From: Roseobacter litoralis Och 149
GTDB lineage: Bacteria > Pseudomonadota > Alphaproteobacteria > Rhodobacterales > Rhodobacteraceae
Length of the DNA: 64,000 nt
NCBI RefSeq assembly: GCF_000154785.2
Contig: NC_015730.1
Coordinates: 4,441,212 to 4,505,211 of the forward strand
Reading direction: 5' to 3'
Numbering within the stretch: the stretch's first letter is position 1; each line of letters starts with the position of its first letter. The notes beneath the pieces were generated by a model. That model did no database searches. It was not told the DNA's origin and saw only the letters and a program-made list of their open reading frames with translations. Both the position numbers and the translations under genes were made by a program. Below are positions 17,124 to 26,679 of this stretch, piece by piece.

Positions 17124-17517
17124 GACGTTCAGCTACCACATATCTCTTGCGCGCTGTCCTGATCAGGCGACCGACCCAAGACGGCAACGTTTGATGCGTA
17201 AGAAACCAGCTCCCAACCAGTCGCTTCGCGTTTATTTCCTCGCATCTTCATCGGCTGTTATCCCGCTCATTAAAGGCGCAACGTCTTGCGATCAAGGGCT
17301 ATGCCATATCCGTGCGCCGGTCCACTAGTTTTGTCCAAACAGCAAACGCAGGCACAGCAAGGGCTGCCAACGCTAGACGCCACGGACTTCCACGGCTAAA
17401 CGGAATGGATGATCGAGGATACCAAGACACCTCATTATTGGCGCAGCACATGGGGATATCGCGGTTACAACCGGCGTACTGACGTCAGCAATTTACAAGC
17501 CGGGGAGGCGAAAAGGC
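17124..17517. other. Gene-free spacer
   Basis: No convincing coding sequence, terminal repeat or RNA gene was seen. It separates the divergent acetyltransferase and the 615-residue protein, so it probably contains their promoters. GGGGAGG at 17504-17510 could serve as the ribosome binding site for the downstream gene. Confidence 0.4.
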
Positions 17518-19365
17518 GTGGACGATGAAGACTGTGAGCCTGTGTTGAAAACGCTACCCCTCATCTGGCTCCATACGTCTAAGCGGAAGAAAATCAGCCA
17601 GGTCAGATTGGCGCGCTTCGCTTTCGATTATCGTGCAAAGCGCAGGATACTGGTTTTTCTGCAGACCGACATTCCGCAGAAACATGCACGACAGATTGCG
17701 CGCTACAAGCGCCGCGGACTCATTGAAGTGGTGCATATTGATTCTGCCGTTGACCGATACTCCGAGGATGATTTCGTGATTGCCGAACGAACGCGGAGTG
17801 TTGCTCGGGCGCTTGTACAGCTTTATCTGCCTTCCATGCTGGCCAAGTCCGGATACGATTTTTCTTCGTCGGATGTGTTCAACATGTCTCAAGGAATGGA
17901 GCTTAACCTCGCCGACCGGTTATATGAAAAAGTGCGAACGCTCACGGCGGTGTTGGAGGCATGTCGCATAGACCGGGGCGATCTGTGGCTCGATTTCGGC
18001 AATTGGGCCTTTCCAAATCTGCGATGGGGTAGACGATGGTGGTGCATGGCGCAATCGCGGTCGCCTGACTATTTCAACCTGACCGCAAAGGCGCCCGAGT
18101 TCCTGTCGCGCCTGCGCAGAGTTGACCCACCGGGCTTCGAACGGCTTTCGGATAAGGGTCCGCAAACTCTGTTTCTGGGGCGTTCGACACGATCGGCCTA
18201 CCTGACTGCCGCAGAAGCAATCGGTCAGGCCGAAGAACGACTCGGAAAGCGGTTCGGCGTTCTCGTTGACGCTCGATACCCCGTGAAACCCAAGCTTTTT
18301 AAGCGGGAAGACAGTACTCTTTATATGACGCTGGGTTTCTACGTTAATTCAAAGTATTTCAAACTCAGGTCAGCGTCGCTTGGATTTACTTTGCCGGGAA
18401 GGACTCGCGGCAAGGTCGTACATGCTACCCTCGACAGATCAGCGTCACAATATGAGCCAAGCTTTGGGCTGAACCCGGAAATATGGTTCGGTGCCCTGCT
18501 CAACGAGACAATCGAAGCCACAAACAGCAGGCTGGGCGCGATCGTCAGTTTCTACGACAGCGTGATGCACCATCCGCATTTTGCGGATGTTGAGAGCCTG
18601 ATCTGCTCTCCTAGTCGTTCTGAGTTGTTTGTGCCCATCATCCTTGGTCTGAAAAAAAAGGGTGTTGCGACGATCGAATACCAGGCGCTGTTCTGGACGG
18701 ATCACTTTCGATACGAAGTGCGCGACATGGACCTCTTCGTCTGCTCGGATGCAGCGACCATGAAAAGTGTTGAAAGGAAATACAACGCAACGGGCTATAA
18801 AACCGGTTTGGTTCTGGGGCCTTCCTTCTATATGTCAGAGTTTCTGACTGACTATGCGAAAACGATTTCAGAAGAGCCCTCGGTAGCAGAGTCTGGATTA
18901 ATCGGTCTGGCCTTGCAGCCCATAAAGGAAGACGTCTTCGAGGCGGCTTGCCAGATTATTCGCGACGCCGGGTTTGAACTCCTCATTCGGCCTCATCCGG
19001 ACCATGACCGCCGCTGGATTGAATCCCGATTCGGAAAATACGGCAAGATAGACAACGGCAGCCTTTTGCATTTCATTCGCGATACATCGCTCGTTGTCAG
19101 CGGTTTTTCCAATGTAGTGCTGCAAGCCGCACAGGTTGGCAAGATTGCCGTGTGTCTGCCCCTGTCAGACCAGCTTGGATTGAACTTCGCTGATGCATCC
19201 GACCGGATTCACATTGCCGAAACAACTGATAATCTTTCCCATTATCTGGCTCTGGCTTCGACGGTCAATGAGCCGTTTGTGTTTCGCGATCCTCTCGACG
19301 AATGGTGCGAAATTAGACAGATGCAAACGCCCGAGCAATTCTCCGAGAATGACGCGCGCGAATAG
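17518..19365 (+). CDS. Large cytoplasmic protein with GT-B-like C-terminus, probable glycan transferase
   Basis: A 615-residue soluble protein of no family I can name. The N-terminal 350 residues are basic and lack obvious motifs. From about residue 345 a capsule-transferase-like half appears: SFYDSVMHHPHFADVESLIC, then KKGVATIEYQALFWTDHFRY (compare the EVQHG block in the 15031 gene), LLIRPHPDHDRRW near 490 and VVSGFSNVVLQAAQVGKIAV near 525. The start could be GTG 17518 or slightly downstream. It stands alone between a spacer and IS debris. A role in polymerising or attaching the nonulosonic acid is possible. This is inference from motif layout and location. Confidence 0.55.
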   Translation: MDDEDCEPVLKTLPLIWLHTSKRKKISQVRLARFAFDYRAKRRILVFLQTDIPQKHARQIARYKRRGLIEVVHIDSAVDRYSEDDFVIAERTRSVARALVQLYLPSMLAKSGYDFSSSDVFNMSQGMELNLADRLYEKVRTLTAVLEACRIDRGDLWLDFGNWAFPNLRWGRRWWCMAQSRSPDYFNLTAKAPEFLSRLRRVDPPGFERLSDKGPQTLFLGRSTRSAYLTAAEAIGQAEERLGKRFGVLVDARYPVKPKLFKREDSTLYMTLGFYVNSKYFKLRSASLGFTLPGRTRGKVVHATLDRSASQYEPSFGLNPEIWFGALLNETIEATNSRLGAIVSFYDSVMHHPHFADVESLICSPSRSELFVPIILGLKKKGVATIEYQALFWTDHFRYEVRDMDLFVCSDAATMKSVERKYNATGYKTGLVLGPSFYMSEFLTDYAKTISEEPSVAESGLIGLALQPIKEDVFEAACQIIRDAGFELLIRPHPDHDRRWIESRFGKYGKIDNGSLLHFIRDTSLVVSGFSNVVLQAAQVGKIAVCLPLSDQLGLNFADASDRIHIAETTDNLSHYLALASTVNEPFVFRDPLDEWCEIRQMQTPEQFSENDARE

Positions 19366-20098
19366 TTCGGGTCTCAGCTGTTCCGCTACATTTTTTGACG
19401 CCTGAAGGCGGCCGTTGTGTGGACGCAACTAAGCTGGGAACCCTGTAAACTGCTGGAACGCAGGAAGTCCAGTGGCATCAGATTGCGGCTTACGGACCAC
19501 ATGTGCAACCTCAACCCCAGCTAGTGTTGTATCGACAGAGTGAAAGGTCTTGAAGCCAAATATGGGACGCGTGATCGGCTCATTATCTATGACAACCCGA
19601 TCCTGCACACCATTAGTGGCAATCAGCCGCTGACAAGTCGCCGCGCCGCAACCTTGTCGTGATATTTGAAGAGCGTGAAATTAAGGAATTTTCCTGTCTT
19701 TCTCGATTGCGCAAGGATAGTGGGTTCACTTTACGTTGACCTTGATACAAGTTCTACCCATGCGCCAAGATAGCAGTGGCAGCTGCTTTAGCGCTTAGGC
19801 CCTTTTCCGGATGAAATGTTGATCGTTTCGTTGTTATCGCAAATTGCCCCAAGATGATCGACAGGGCGGCTTCTGTGGTATCAATGGTTGCCTAAATTTT
19901 CTTCAAAATGCCAACAGTACAATAACGAACGACGACGGCCCGAGATAGGAGTGGACGCTGACCTGCCTTTGTAAGAGATCAATAGATTGTGTGCAGCTTA
20001 GCAAGTCGCTGTTCTGATGGAGTGGATGCCCCTCCCGACGGCATCGAGATTTGCCATGCTGGTACTGTTTTAACAGACCAGAAACTGAGGAGGCGACA
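19366..20098. other. IS debris spacer
   Basis: Apart from the IS6-type fragment at 19429-19645, nothing is recognisable. The last part, up to 20098, is probably the left non-coding end of the IS110-type element whose transposase begins at 20099. Confidence 0.45.
19429..19645 (-). pseudogene. IS6-family transposase C-terminal fragment (third IS6 type)
   Basis: The minus-strand frame reads RVVIDNEPITRPIFGFKTFH, then SVDTTLAGVEVAHVVRKPQ, and stops at 19429. This matches the IS6 C-terminal block (MLGFKSFRSARRTLAGIEVMHMIRKGQ-like). It differs from both complete copies. The N-terminal three quarters are missing. Inactive. Confidence 0.72.
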
Positions 20099-21097
20099 AT
20101 GGACAAGGTTACAATCATCGGAGTGGACTTGGCAAAGCGCAGTTTTCAGGTGCATGGGTCATCAGCTGATGGCAGTGTTCTATTCCGTAAGAAACTATCC
20201 CGTGCGCAAGTTGTGCCATTTTTTGCACAACAGCCAGTTTGCATCGTTGCTATGGAGGCTTGCGCAACCACGCATGACTGGGCGCGCGAGATCGGGGCGC
20301 TCGGCCATTAGGTGAAGCTAATACCGCCTATCTATGTGGAGCCTTTCGTCTAACGGCATAAGAACGATGCTGCTGATGCAGAAGCGATTCCCGAAGCTGC
20401 CTCACGTCCGACGATGCGAACAGTCGCTGTGAAAACCCATGACCAGCAAAGTCGGGCGGTTTTGTTCCGGACACGTGACCTGCTCCTGAGACAACGCACG
20501 CAAATAATCAATGCCCTGCGGGCTCATTTCTCCGAGTTTGGTAAGGTCGCACCTAAGGCTGCGACTAATATCAAACGCCTGAAGGACGTTCTGGAAGATC
20601 CTAAGAATGGTTTGCCACAGATAGTCACAGACATTGGGTCGATCTACATTGACCGAATTGCTACGCATACTGATCAGATCAGCAAGCTTTAGAAACAGGT
20701 GCGTACCGAAGCGACAAAAGACGATGCCGCACGCCGTCTCCAAACCATGCCAGGCATCGGCCCAATCACGGCCATGGCTGTCTTTGCTTTCGCCCCGCCC
20801 ATGGAGATCTTTCGTAGGGGTCGGGATTTTGCAGCCTGGGTTGGGCTGGTACCGAAACAGCATTCGACGGGCGGAAAGCAAAGGTTAGGCCGAACATCGA
20901 AGATGGGGCAGAGAGATATCCGCAGGCTCTTGGTCATCGGTGCCATGTCTGTCGTGAAGGTGGCGGTCCACAAAGGTGCCCCTGAAGGATCGTGGCTCCA
21001 AAGGATGCTTGCAAGGAAATCACGTATGGTCGTCGCTGTTGCGCTCGCAAACATCCCTGTCACACATGCTGTGCATGTTTTGCCGGTCAGTGGATAG
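20099..21097 (+). pseudogene. IS110-family transposase with three in-frame stop codons
   Basis: A full-length DEDD-type IS110 transposase frame: MDKVTIIGVDLAKRSFQVHG at the start, RHKNDAADAEAI in the middle, and the C-terminal TMPGIGPITAMAVFAF and FAAWVGLVPKQHSTGGKQRL blocks. All parts stay in one frame, but it is cut by TAG at 20309, TAA near 20351 and TAG at 20690. There are no frameshifts, so decay has been by point mutation only. Flanking non-coding DNA, with a strong hairpin at 21145-21181, may be the element's structured end. Confidence 0.88.
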
Positions 21098-21467
21098 CGC
21101 GCCGGTTATGGGCTATGTTGGTGAAATACGAAGATTACAGAGACCCGCCCATCGCCGCCGCGTAAGAGGCGCGGTGGGCGGTACGTCGGGAATGTGAGGA
21201 GGTCTTTGAGTGTAAGGGTAAATGATCGGAAAGATCGGGTTCAGTAAAATCAGGAATTCACAGTGGGATAATCAACCCGCCACTCTGATTTGGAACTTAA
21301 CCGCGTATCTCCATACCGGCCAGTGGCATCTGAAGCGCCGCATCAACAGGCCTGACAAGTGACTGCATCCGTTCACATTCCCAAAGTACTCAAAAATAAC
21401 TTGCATTAACGGGGGCATCCACAGATGTGAATTGGAGACGAGCACCGCGAAGAAGGGTGATAATCTA
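21098..21467. other. Non-coding right flank of the IS110-type element, with a strong hairpin
   Basis: No gene. An imperfect hairpin lies at 21145-21181: the outer arms CCGCCCA and TGGGCGG enclose CCGC and GCGG. IS110-family elements carry structured guide (bridge) RNAs in their non-coding ends, so this could be a relic of one. Alternatively it is a terminator-like structure; there is no T-tract. Confidence 0.4.
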
Positions 21468-22487
21468 TCACGCGAGCGTGTAGGTCGTCTCGCGATCTGC
21501 AGAGGTTAGAGGCAGGTGCACGACGGCGCATCTCTCGATGGCCAAACGGGCGGCGATCATGACTTCCAAGGCAGCGGTCGCCTCGGAGAGGGTTGCACCG
21601 TTGCCATGCTCTCCCGCCGAGAGGTCTTTGAAGACGTCACTCGTATGCTTCACAACGTCTCCAGGTACGAAGTCCGCCAGGGGCACCTCTTCCAAAGCAG
21701 CGCCGTAAAAATGCTTGGGTAGCGCTTGCGTCTCAGCTTTGCGTACGTAGGCTTTCGGAGGATCCGACGTAAAGGGCATCAAAACGCGTCCGCGCTCGAA
21801 CCGAAACTCGTAGCCACCGATGACGCCGATGTCGTCTCCGATTTCCAACAACAAGCGCCGTTGGTCCGGATAGCTGACCAGCACCGCACCGCCCTTGTCC
21901 TCGAAGCGTTCACCGCGCGGGTTAATCGCTTCGGGCTCCGTGCCTATGGCCGCCACGGAGTCTGGAGTGCAGCGGAACATCCAGTTGGACAGATCGAAGT
22001 AATGCGTACCGAGATTGCCGAGTCCTCCCGCGCCCTGCACAATGACGAATGACTTCAGCCGTCCGAACCGTGTATCGCCGTCAAGTGCCCGGATCGATTT
22101 CAGAACGCTCCAGCAACGATGATTGTGATTGACCATGACGTGGATATCCTGTTCCTGCGCGATACATGTCATCTCCAGACCTTGGGACACAGAGCAGGCG
22201 ACCGGCTTTTCCATCAGAACCGTCTTTATCCCGGCCTTTGCGATGGCTTGGAACAAGGGCGCATGGCTGTCCGCAGTCGTAGAGATCGCGACCACGTCGG
22301 GCGTACGCGCCAGAAAGGTATCCAGCGTATCAACGAGCGTATGTGCAAGTGACGGGTCTTGCGTCACTCCCCAAGGATTTTCCGCAGTATCCAGAACCGC
22401 AGCCAGATCCAGCCCCGCCGCGCGTCCGGCAAGCACGGTACGATAGCCCATGCGCCCCAGGCCTACGACTCCAAAGGTTTTTGCCAT
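21468..22487 (-). CDS. Gfo/Idh/MocA-family oxidoreductase in the nonulosonic acid operon
   Basis: A 339-residue NAD(P)-dependent sugar oxidoreductase. The Rossmann motif VVGLGRMGYRTVLAG is at residues 7-21. The family EKP motif is in VLMEKPVACS, and an N-H-N-H-R stretch (MVNHNHRCW) marks the active-site region. It is the last gene of a five-gene minus-strand operon (legG-legI-legF-guanylyltransferase-this), starting 9 bp after its neighbour. Its partner substrate is unknown. Enzymes of this family commonly accompany PtmE/NeuB clusters and may act on a keto-sugar intermediate or the final nonulosonic acid. Confidence 0.82.
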   Translation of the reverse strand: MAKTFGVVGLGRMGYRTVLAGRAAGLDLAAVLDTAENPWGVTQDPSLAHTLVDTLDTFLARTPDVVAISTTADSHAPLFQAIAKAGIKTVLMEKPVACSVSQGLEMTCIAQEQDIHVMVNHNHRCWSVLKSIRALDGDTRFGRLKSFVIVQGAGGLGNLGTHYFDLSNWMFRCTPDSVAAIGTEPEAINPRGERFEDKGGAVLVSYPDQRRLLLEIGDDIGVIGGYEFRFERGRVLMPFTSDPPKAYVRKAETQALPKHFYGAALEEVPLADFVPGDVVKHTSDVFKDLSAGEHGNGATLSEATAALEVMIAARLAIERCAVVHLPLTSADRETTYTLA

Positions 22488-22496
22488 GATACTACC

Positions 22497-23540
22497 CTAT
22501 TTCTCTTTGGTCTTGCGGCGCAGATGTTCCAAGTCCTCTGGCCGACCAATATCGATCCAATCACCGGTCGTCGGATAGATCCGTGTCCGTATTTTCTTCT
22601 CTCGCAAGACATCGAAAAGCGACGGCATATCAAAAAATTCTGCGCGCGGCACATGTGCAAGAGCGCTTTTGTCTAACACGTAATAACCTGCGTTGATGAA
22701 ATGCTTATACGTCGGTTTTTCCCTGAGCGACTTTATCTCGAATCCTTCGGTTTCGACTACGCCGAAGGGGATTTGCATTTCGTATTCCCGGACAGCCATG
22801 GTCGCGTCAGAGTCCTGGTCGAGGTGAAATTCAAGCATGTCCCGAAAATTTGTCGTACACATGATATCAGCGTTGGTCACAAAGAAGTGGTCGTATTCCG
22901 CCACGTCTATCAGCGATAGCGCCCCCCCCGTACCCAGCCGTTTCTTTTCCTCGACATAGTCAATTTTCACCCCGAGCCTGTCGCCTGATCCGAAATGCTC
23001 CCGGATCATTTCGGCTTTGTAGTTGACACAGAAAATAAAGTCCTTCAGCCCATCGTCGCGGTATCTTTTGATAATCTTTTCGAGAATAGGTTCCCCATCG
23101 ACGTCGAGCAGCGGTTTTGGTTTGTGCTTCGTCAGGTCCCCCAAACGTGAGCCGAGCCCGCCGGCCATAACAACCACAGCGACATTGTCGAGGGTGTTGC
23201 CGGGCAAGTGGGCAGACACCGCGACGCCAGTGACCGAACCTGCGTCATCCACGATCGGGGCAAAGTTGATCCTGTGGCGCACCAGAAAATTCTGCTGCTC
23301 TATACGGGTCGCGCCAGCCTGAAGCCTTCGCGGCGAGGGGTTCATCAGATCAATTGCATGTGTGCTCATCGCTTCACCCCGAAGCAAGGCGCGTCGCATG
23401 TCACCATCGGTGATCGTTCCCAGCAAGCGGTTACCGTCACCAACCACCAGAACGAATCCCAAAGCGGAACTGTCGATAATCTTCAGGATACGTTGGAGTT
23501 CATCCTCTGGTGCGGCGAGAATGGATAGAAAATCTTTCAA
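22497..23540 (-). CDS. CBS-domain sugar-1-phosphate nucleotidyltransferase (PtmE-like, GlcN-1-P guanylyltransferase)
   Basis: A 347-residue two-part protein. Residues 1-115 contain a CBS pair (LGTITDGDMRRALLRG). From residue 120 there is a nucleotidyltransferase with AVVVMAGGLGSRLGDLTK, the KPKPLLDVDGEPILE lysine region and a FVTNADIM metal-binding segment. This architecture is that of Campylobacter PtmE, which makes GDP-glucosamine for the GDP-based legionaminic acid route. Position supports that role: it lies between the CMP-sugar synthetase (1 bp upstream) and an oxidoreductase in one operon. The nucleotide (GDP rather than UDP/CDP) is inferred from the family. Confidence 0.8.
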   Translation of the reverse strand: MKDFLSILAAPEDELQRILKIIDSSALGFVLVVGDGNRLLGTITDGDMRRALLRGEAMSTHAIDLMNPSPRRLQAGATRIEQQNFLVRHRINFAPIVDDAGSVTGVAVSAHLPGNTLDNVAVVVMAGGLGSRLGDLTKHKPKPLLDVDGEPILEKIIKRYRDDGLKDFIFCVNYKAEMIREHFGSGDRLGVKIDYVEEKKRLGTGGALSLIDVAEYDHFFVTNADIMCTTNFRDMLEFHLDQDSDATMAVREYEMQIPFGVVETEGFEIKSLREKPTYKHFINAGYYVLDKSALAHVPRAEFFDMPSLFDVLREKKIRTRIYPTTGDWIDIGRPEDLEHLRRKTKEK

Positions 23541-23541
23541 A

Positions 23542-24282
23542 CTACTGCCCTCGATCCGCCGTTTGTTTGTCCGCCTTGCGTTCGTCCAGCAGCTTAGCTG
23601 CCAGCTCGGCGAATGCCCAGTCGTCTTGAGTATCTATATCGACCGAATTCAGCGGAGGCATCACGTAAATACCCGTTCTGTCGCAGATCGACTTTCCCTG
23701 AGACAGAAATGCTGACCGCGACCAGACGTAGATCGAGCCGTTCAACTGAAAAACCTCAGGTGCATCCTGGCGTCGCAGCACACCAGCGTCGAGCGGTTTG
23801 GACAGGACATACGTGGCGCTGTGATGATCGAATTCGAGCATATTGAAATAGGGGGAATTTTTTGCAGGCGTAACACTGAGCACGCTGTCGAACCCGTATT
23901 CCTCAAGCTGGGCGACGGACTCCCGTATGTGCCTGCCTTCGCGCAGCGGGGATGTCGCTTGCAGCAGCGTGATTGAGCCATAGCGCCTCTGCGCTGCCTC
24001 TTCGCAGGCCACGAGAGCATGTGCGACCACCTCTATTGAGCCTGCTGTATCACTCGCCAGTTCCGCCGGCCGCTTGAGGCAGCGGGTCGCGCCGGCCTGT
24101 CGTGCAATTTCAAGGTAGGCATCGCTGTCGCTGGACACCGCAACCTCCGCAAAGATGTTGGCGGCGATGGCCTGTTGAACACTATGAGCGACCAGCGGTT
24201 TACCACGGAACTCACGGATGTTTTTATCGGGCAGGCCCTTCGATCCGGCGCGTACGGGAATGACACACAGTCTCTCAGTCAT
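23542..24282 (-). CDS. legF: CMP-nonulosonate (acylneuraminate/legionaminate) cytidylyltransferase
   Basis: Activates the nonulosonic acid as its CMP derivative. A 246-residue NeuA/LegF-type enzyme. The CTP-binding CVIPVRAGSKGLPDKNI is at residues 6-22 (R-A-G-S-K-G-L signature), with SSDSD near 50, LLQATSPLR near 107 and the C-terminal NSVDIDTQDDW with its metal-binding Asp residues. It overlaps legI by 8 bp upstream and is 1 bp from the guanylyltransferase downstream. Legionaminic rather than neuraminic specificity is inferred from the surrounding dehydratase and aminotransferase genes. Confidence 0.88.
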   Translation of the reverse strand: MTERLCVIPVRAGSKGLPDKNIREFRGKPLVAHSVQQAIAANIFAEVAVSSDSDAYLEIARQAGATRCLKRPAELASDTAGSIEVVAHALVACEEAAQRRYGSITLLQATSPLREGRHIRESVAQLEEYGFDSVLSVTPAKNSPYFNMLEFDHHSATYVLSKPLDAGVLRRQDAPEVFQLNGSIYVWSRSAFLSQGKSICDRTGIYVMPPLNSVDIDTQDDWAFAELAAKLLDERKADKQTADRGQ

Positions 24283-25360
24283 CTATCGGGTCGCCTTCGG
24301 AATATTCGCGTGCCGCTACTTTGCCCAGCTGCTCCCAATAGGCCAAGGGATCGGCCCCCGATATGGCGCGCTTGGTCGTGAGGTTGTCCAGCGTAAAAGG
24401 CGCGCCCTTGGCGATGTCTTGGCCCGCAACCAGTCGCTTGCGTGCGGCCTTTGCGGTGCCGCGTTCCTCTGGCATGCAGCATTTGACCCCTGAGCCAAGC
24501 ATCGTCTCCACGTCCCGGATCGCGGCAAAAATCAGCGCCAGTTCGTCAGGTTCGCTCGAGGCTGCGTGATCAGGCCCTTGCAGCGTCTTGTCCAGCGTCA
24601 GGTGTTTTTCTATGCAGCATGCGCCGAGAGCAGCTGCCGCAATCGCTGCGGTTCCGCCAAGCGTGTGATCAGAGTACCCAACCGGCAGGCCGAAAGCAGA
24701 ATGAATGGTGCCAAGCGCCCTGAGGTTGGTGGCACCTGCACTGGACGGATAGTTCGACACACAATGCAAAATCGTGACCTTTTCATGCAGCGCGGCGCGC
24801 AAGCTGGCATCGGACCAAGCCATATTCATGTCCTGACGGCGCGGCGCGGTGGGCGGCGTGGAGCTGTATCCCAGTGCCAGCAGACCAAGCGCGCGTTCGA
24901 TCTCGCCCAGATCGGACATGCCGGTGGATAAGATGATATCGCATCCGGTTTGCGCTGCCGCATAAAGCAGCGGTCCATTATTGAGATCACCAGAGCCAAT
25001 TTTCAAAAGGCGTTGCTGAAGTCTGTTCGTCAGAAGATCGAGGCTGACAAGATCAAACGGCGTCGACAGAAATCCGATGCCGCGGGATTGGCATTTTACG
25101 ATCAGTTTATGATGCGCTGCTTCGTCAAGCTCCAGATCGAGCAGCATGTCGAGTTGTGATTTACCGGGCCCGATCTGTTGTGCCTGATAGTCAGCCAAGG
25201 CGGCTGATTTGGTGACCATCGATTTGGCCGAAAAGGTTTGAAATTTGATCAGATCGGCACCGCCGTCCGCCGCAGCATCGACCAAAGCAAGGGCTTTTTG
25301 AAGATCGCCGTTGTGGTTCACACCTGCCTCGGCAATGAGGGTAATCTTTGTGTTCTGCAC
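24275..25360 (-). CDS. legI: Nonulosonic (legionaminic/sialic) acid synthase, NeuB family
   Basis: Condenses a 6-carbon N-acyl sugar with phosphoenolpyruvate to make the nine-carbon acid. 361 residues. A TIM-barrel synthase domain contains ITLIAEAGVNHNGDL (residues 6-20), LIKFQTF, LLKIGSGDLNN and VGYSDHTLGG. From about residue 300 there is a C-terminal SAF/antifreeze-like domain (KRLVAGQDIAKGAPFTLDNL). It is 12 bp downstream of legG and overlaps legF, so it is clearly co-transcribed. The motifs establish the NeuB family; Leg versus Neu5Ac versus Pse cannot be decided from them alone. Confidence 0.9.
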   Translation of the reverse strand: MQNTKITLIAEAGVNHNGDLQKALALVDAAADGGADLIKFQTFSAKSMVTKSAALADYQAQQIGPGKSQLDMLLDLELDEAAHHKLIVKCQSRGIGFLSTPFDLVSLDLLTNRLQQRLLKIGSGDLNNGPLLYAAAQTGCDIILSTGMSDLGEIERALGLLALGYSSTPPTAPRRQDMNMAWSDASLRAALHEKVTILHCVSNYPSSAGATNLRALGTIHSAFGLPVGYSDHTLGGTAAIAAAALGACCIEKHLTLDKTLQGPDHAASSEPDELALIFAAIRDVETMLGSGVKCCMPEERGTAKAARKRLVAGQDIAKGAPFTLDNLTTKRAISGADPLAYWEQLGKVAAREYSEGDPIDD

Positions 25361-25372
25361 CGTGCGGACTTT

Positions 25373-26539
25373 CTATCGCAGGCTGACAAAGCGTTTGGTC
25401 AGCAATTGTTTGGATGAATGATCCCCTGATACAGATTGCAAGGCCGCGACGATCTGCTGCGCGCTGTTGCCCGAACCGTAGGGATTGACCACCTCCGTTT
25501 CTGAAAATGCCGCTGCCGCGTCCATCGCAGCTAGAATCGCTTTCTGGGTACCGGTGCAGTCAAAAACGCTACTCGCGCGCAGCCGCCCTTTCTGTCGGTC
25601 CCCTATATTGACTGTCGGCACTGAAAAGCTAGGCACTTCGTAAAGTCCGCTGGAAGAATTGCCAATCACCATTTGCATTTGACGGACAGTGTTCAGATAC
25701 AATGTCTGGCCAAGACTTTGCTTGAAAACAGCACCCTGCCTTTGGCGCGCATAGGCTTGTATAATGGCATTGAATTCACTACCGCCTGCATCCGCATTGA
25801 CCCCCGAAAAGACAATCTGAAGGGGTGGGCGGGCGCTGAACGCAGAGAGTAGGGCGTCCAGTTCACTCCGCCCGAAATCATCCTTCAGGGTCGTGGGGTG
25901 TAGGGTCACCAGCACGGTGGGCGCATCAGCGGAAAGCTCAAGCGCCGCGAAGACCTCCGTCCGTGTCATCTGGGGCACCTTATCAATCGCATCAAGGCCG
26001 GGACTACCTGTTTGCACAACCCGCCACGGCTCTTCGCCCATTTGAATCAGGTTTCGCGCAGCCTCCGCGGTCGAGACGCAATGGAGGTGACTGAGTTTGC
26101 TGATCGCGTGCCGGAACCCATCGTCATAGGCGCCTTCGGTGATGTCACCGCCGCAAAGGTGGCAGATGGGAATGCGCAACAGCGCTGCTGCCGTTGCCGC
26201 GCCCAGAACCTCGAACCTATCACCGAGGAGCATCACCCAGTCCGGCGCCAGCCGCTCCAAGGCCTGCGCTACACCGATGGCGGCAAGCCCTGCTCCGATG
26301 GCCGGACCACTCGCCGACCCGCTGTCCAGATACATCTCTACGCTTTCATCAATCACAAAGCCGTCGTCACGAATTTCCGAAAGAGTCGATCCTTGCGACG
26401 CGGCGAGATGTCCGCCACCCGCGACAATGCTGAGCCGCATGCCCTGTGCATCCAAAATCCCCCGCATCGGCCACCGCTGAAGCGAGTAGTCGGCACGACT
26501 GGTTGTTATGCAAGTCACATGCAGGTTGATTCGTGGCAC
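25373..26539 (-). CDS. legG: NDP-N-acetyl-sugar 2-epimerase (hydrolysing), NeuC/LegG type
   Basis: Releases the 2-epimerised sugar from its nucleotide to feed the NeuB-type synthase. A 388-residue GT-B-like enzyme: TCITTSRADYSLQRWPMR near the N-terminus (SRAD(Y/F) signature of hydrolysing epimerases), VMLLGDRFEVLGAATAA, CHLCGGDITEGAYDD and the late GNSSSGLYEVPSF and NIGDRQKGR. It is the first gene of the minus-strand operon. Its start is 140 bp from the divergent legB-type gene, so that spacer should hold both promoters. Confidence 0.88.
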   Translation of the reverse strand: MPRINLHVTCITTSRADYSLQRWPMRGILDAQGMRLSIVAGGGHLAASQGSTLSEIRDDGFVIDESVEMYLDSGSASGPAIGAGLAAIGVAQALERLAPDWVMLLGDRFEVLGAATAAALLRIPICHLCGGDITEGAYDDGFRHAISKLSHLHCVSTAEAARNLIQMGEEPWRVVQTGSPGLDAIDKVPQMTRTEVFAALELSADAPTVLVTLHPTTLKDDFGRSELDALLSAFSARPPLQIVFSGVNADAGGSEFNAIIQAYARQRQGAVFKQSLGQTLYLNTVRQMQMVIGNSSSGLYEVPSFSVPTVNIGDRQKGRLRASSVFDCTGTQKAILAAMDAAAAFSETEVVNPYGSGNSAQQIVAALQSVSGDHSSKQLLTKRFVSLR

Positions 26540-26679
26540 AAAGTCGACCGTGTTGGTTTTGTTTCTGGATCAGTTATAGTATGGAATACTTCGCCGCGCT
26601 ACAGGCCAGGGGACGTTTTCTCCACCGTTTGACGAGGTATGCCTGCGCGAGACGATGCGCTTCACCAACAAAGGAGCCA
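26540..26679. promoter_or_regulatory. Divergent control region of the two nonulosonic acid operons
   Basis: 140-bp spacer between the legG and legB-type start codons. A minus-strand TTATAC-type element lies near 26573-26580. On the plus strand, AAGGAG at 26671-26676 precedes the ATG at 26680. Promoter positions are not certain. Confidence 0.4.

Noticed and set aside
26533-26679. N-terminal extension of the 4,6-dehydratase from an earlier in-frame start
   Set aside because: It lacks a ribosome binding site and would overlap the divergent legG start. The ATG at 26680 has AAGGAG.
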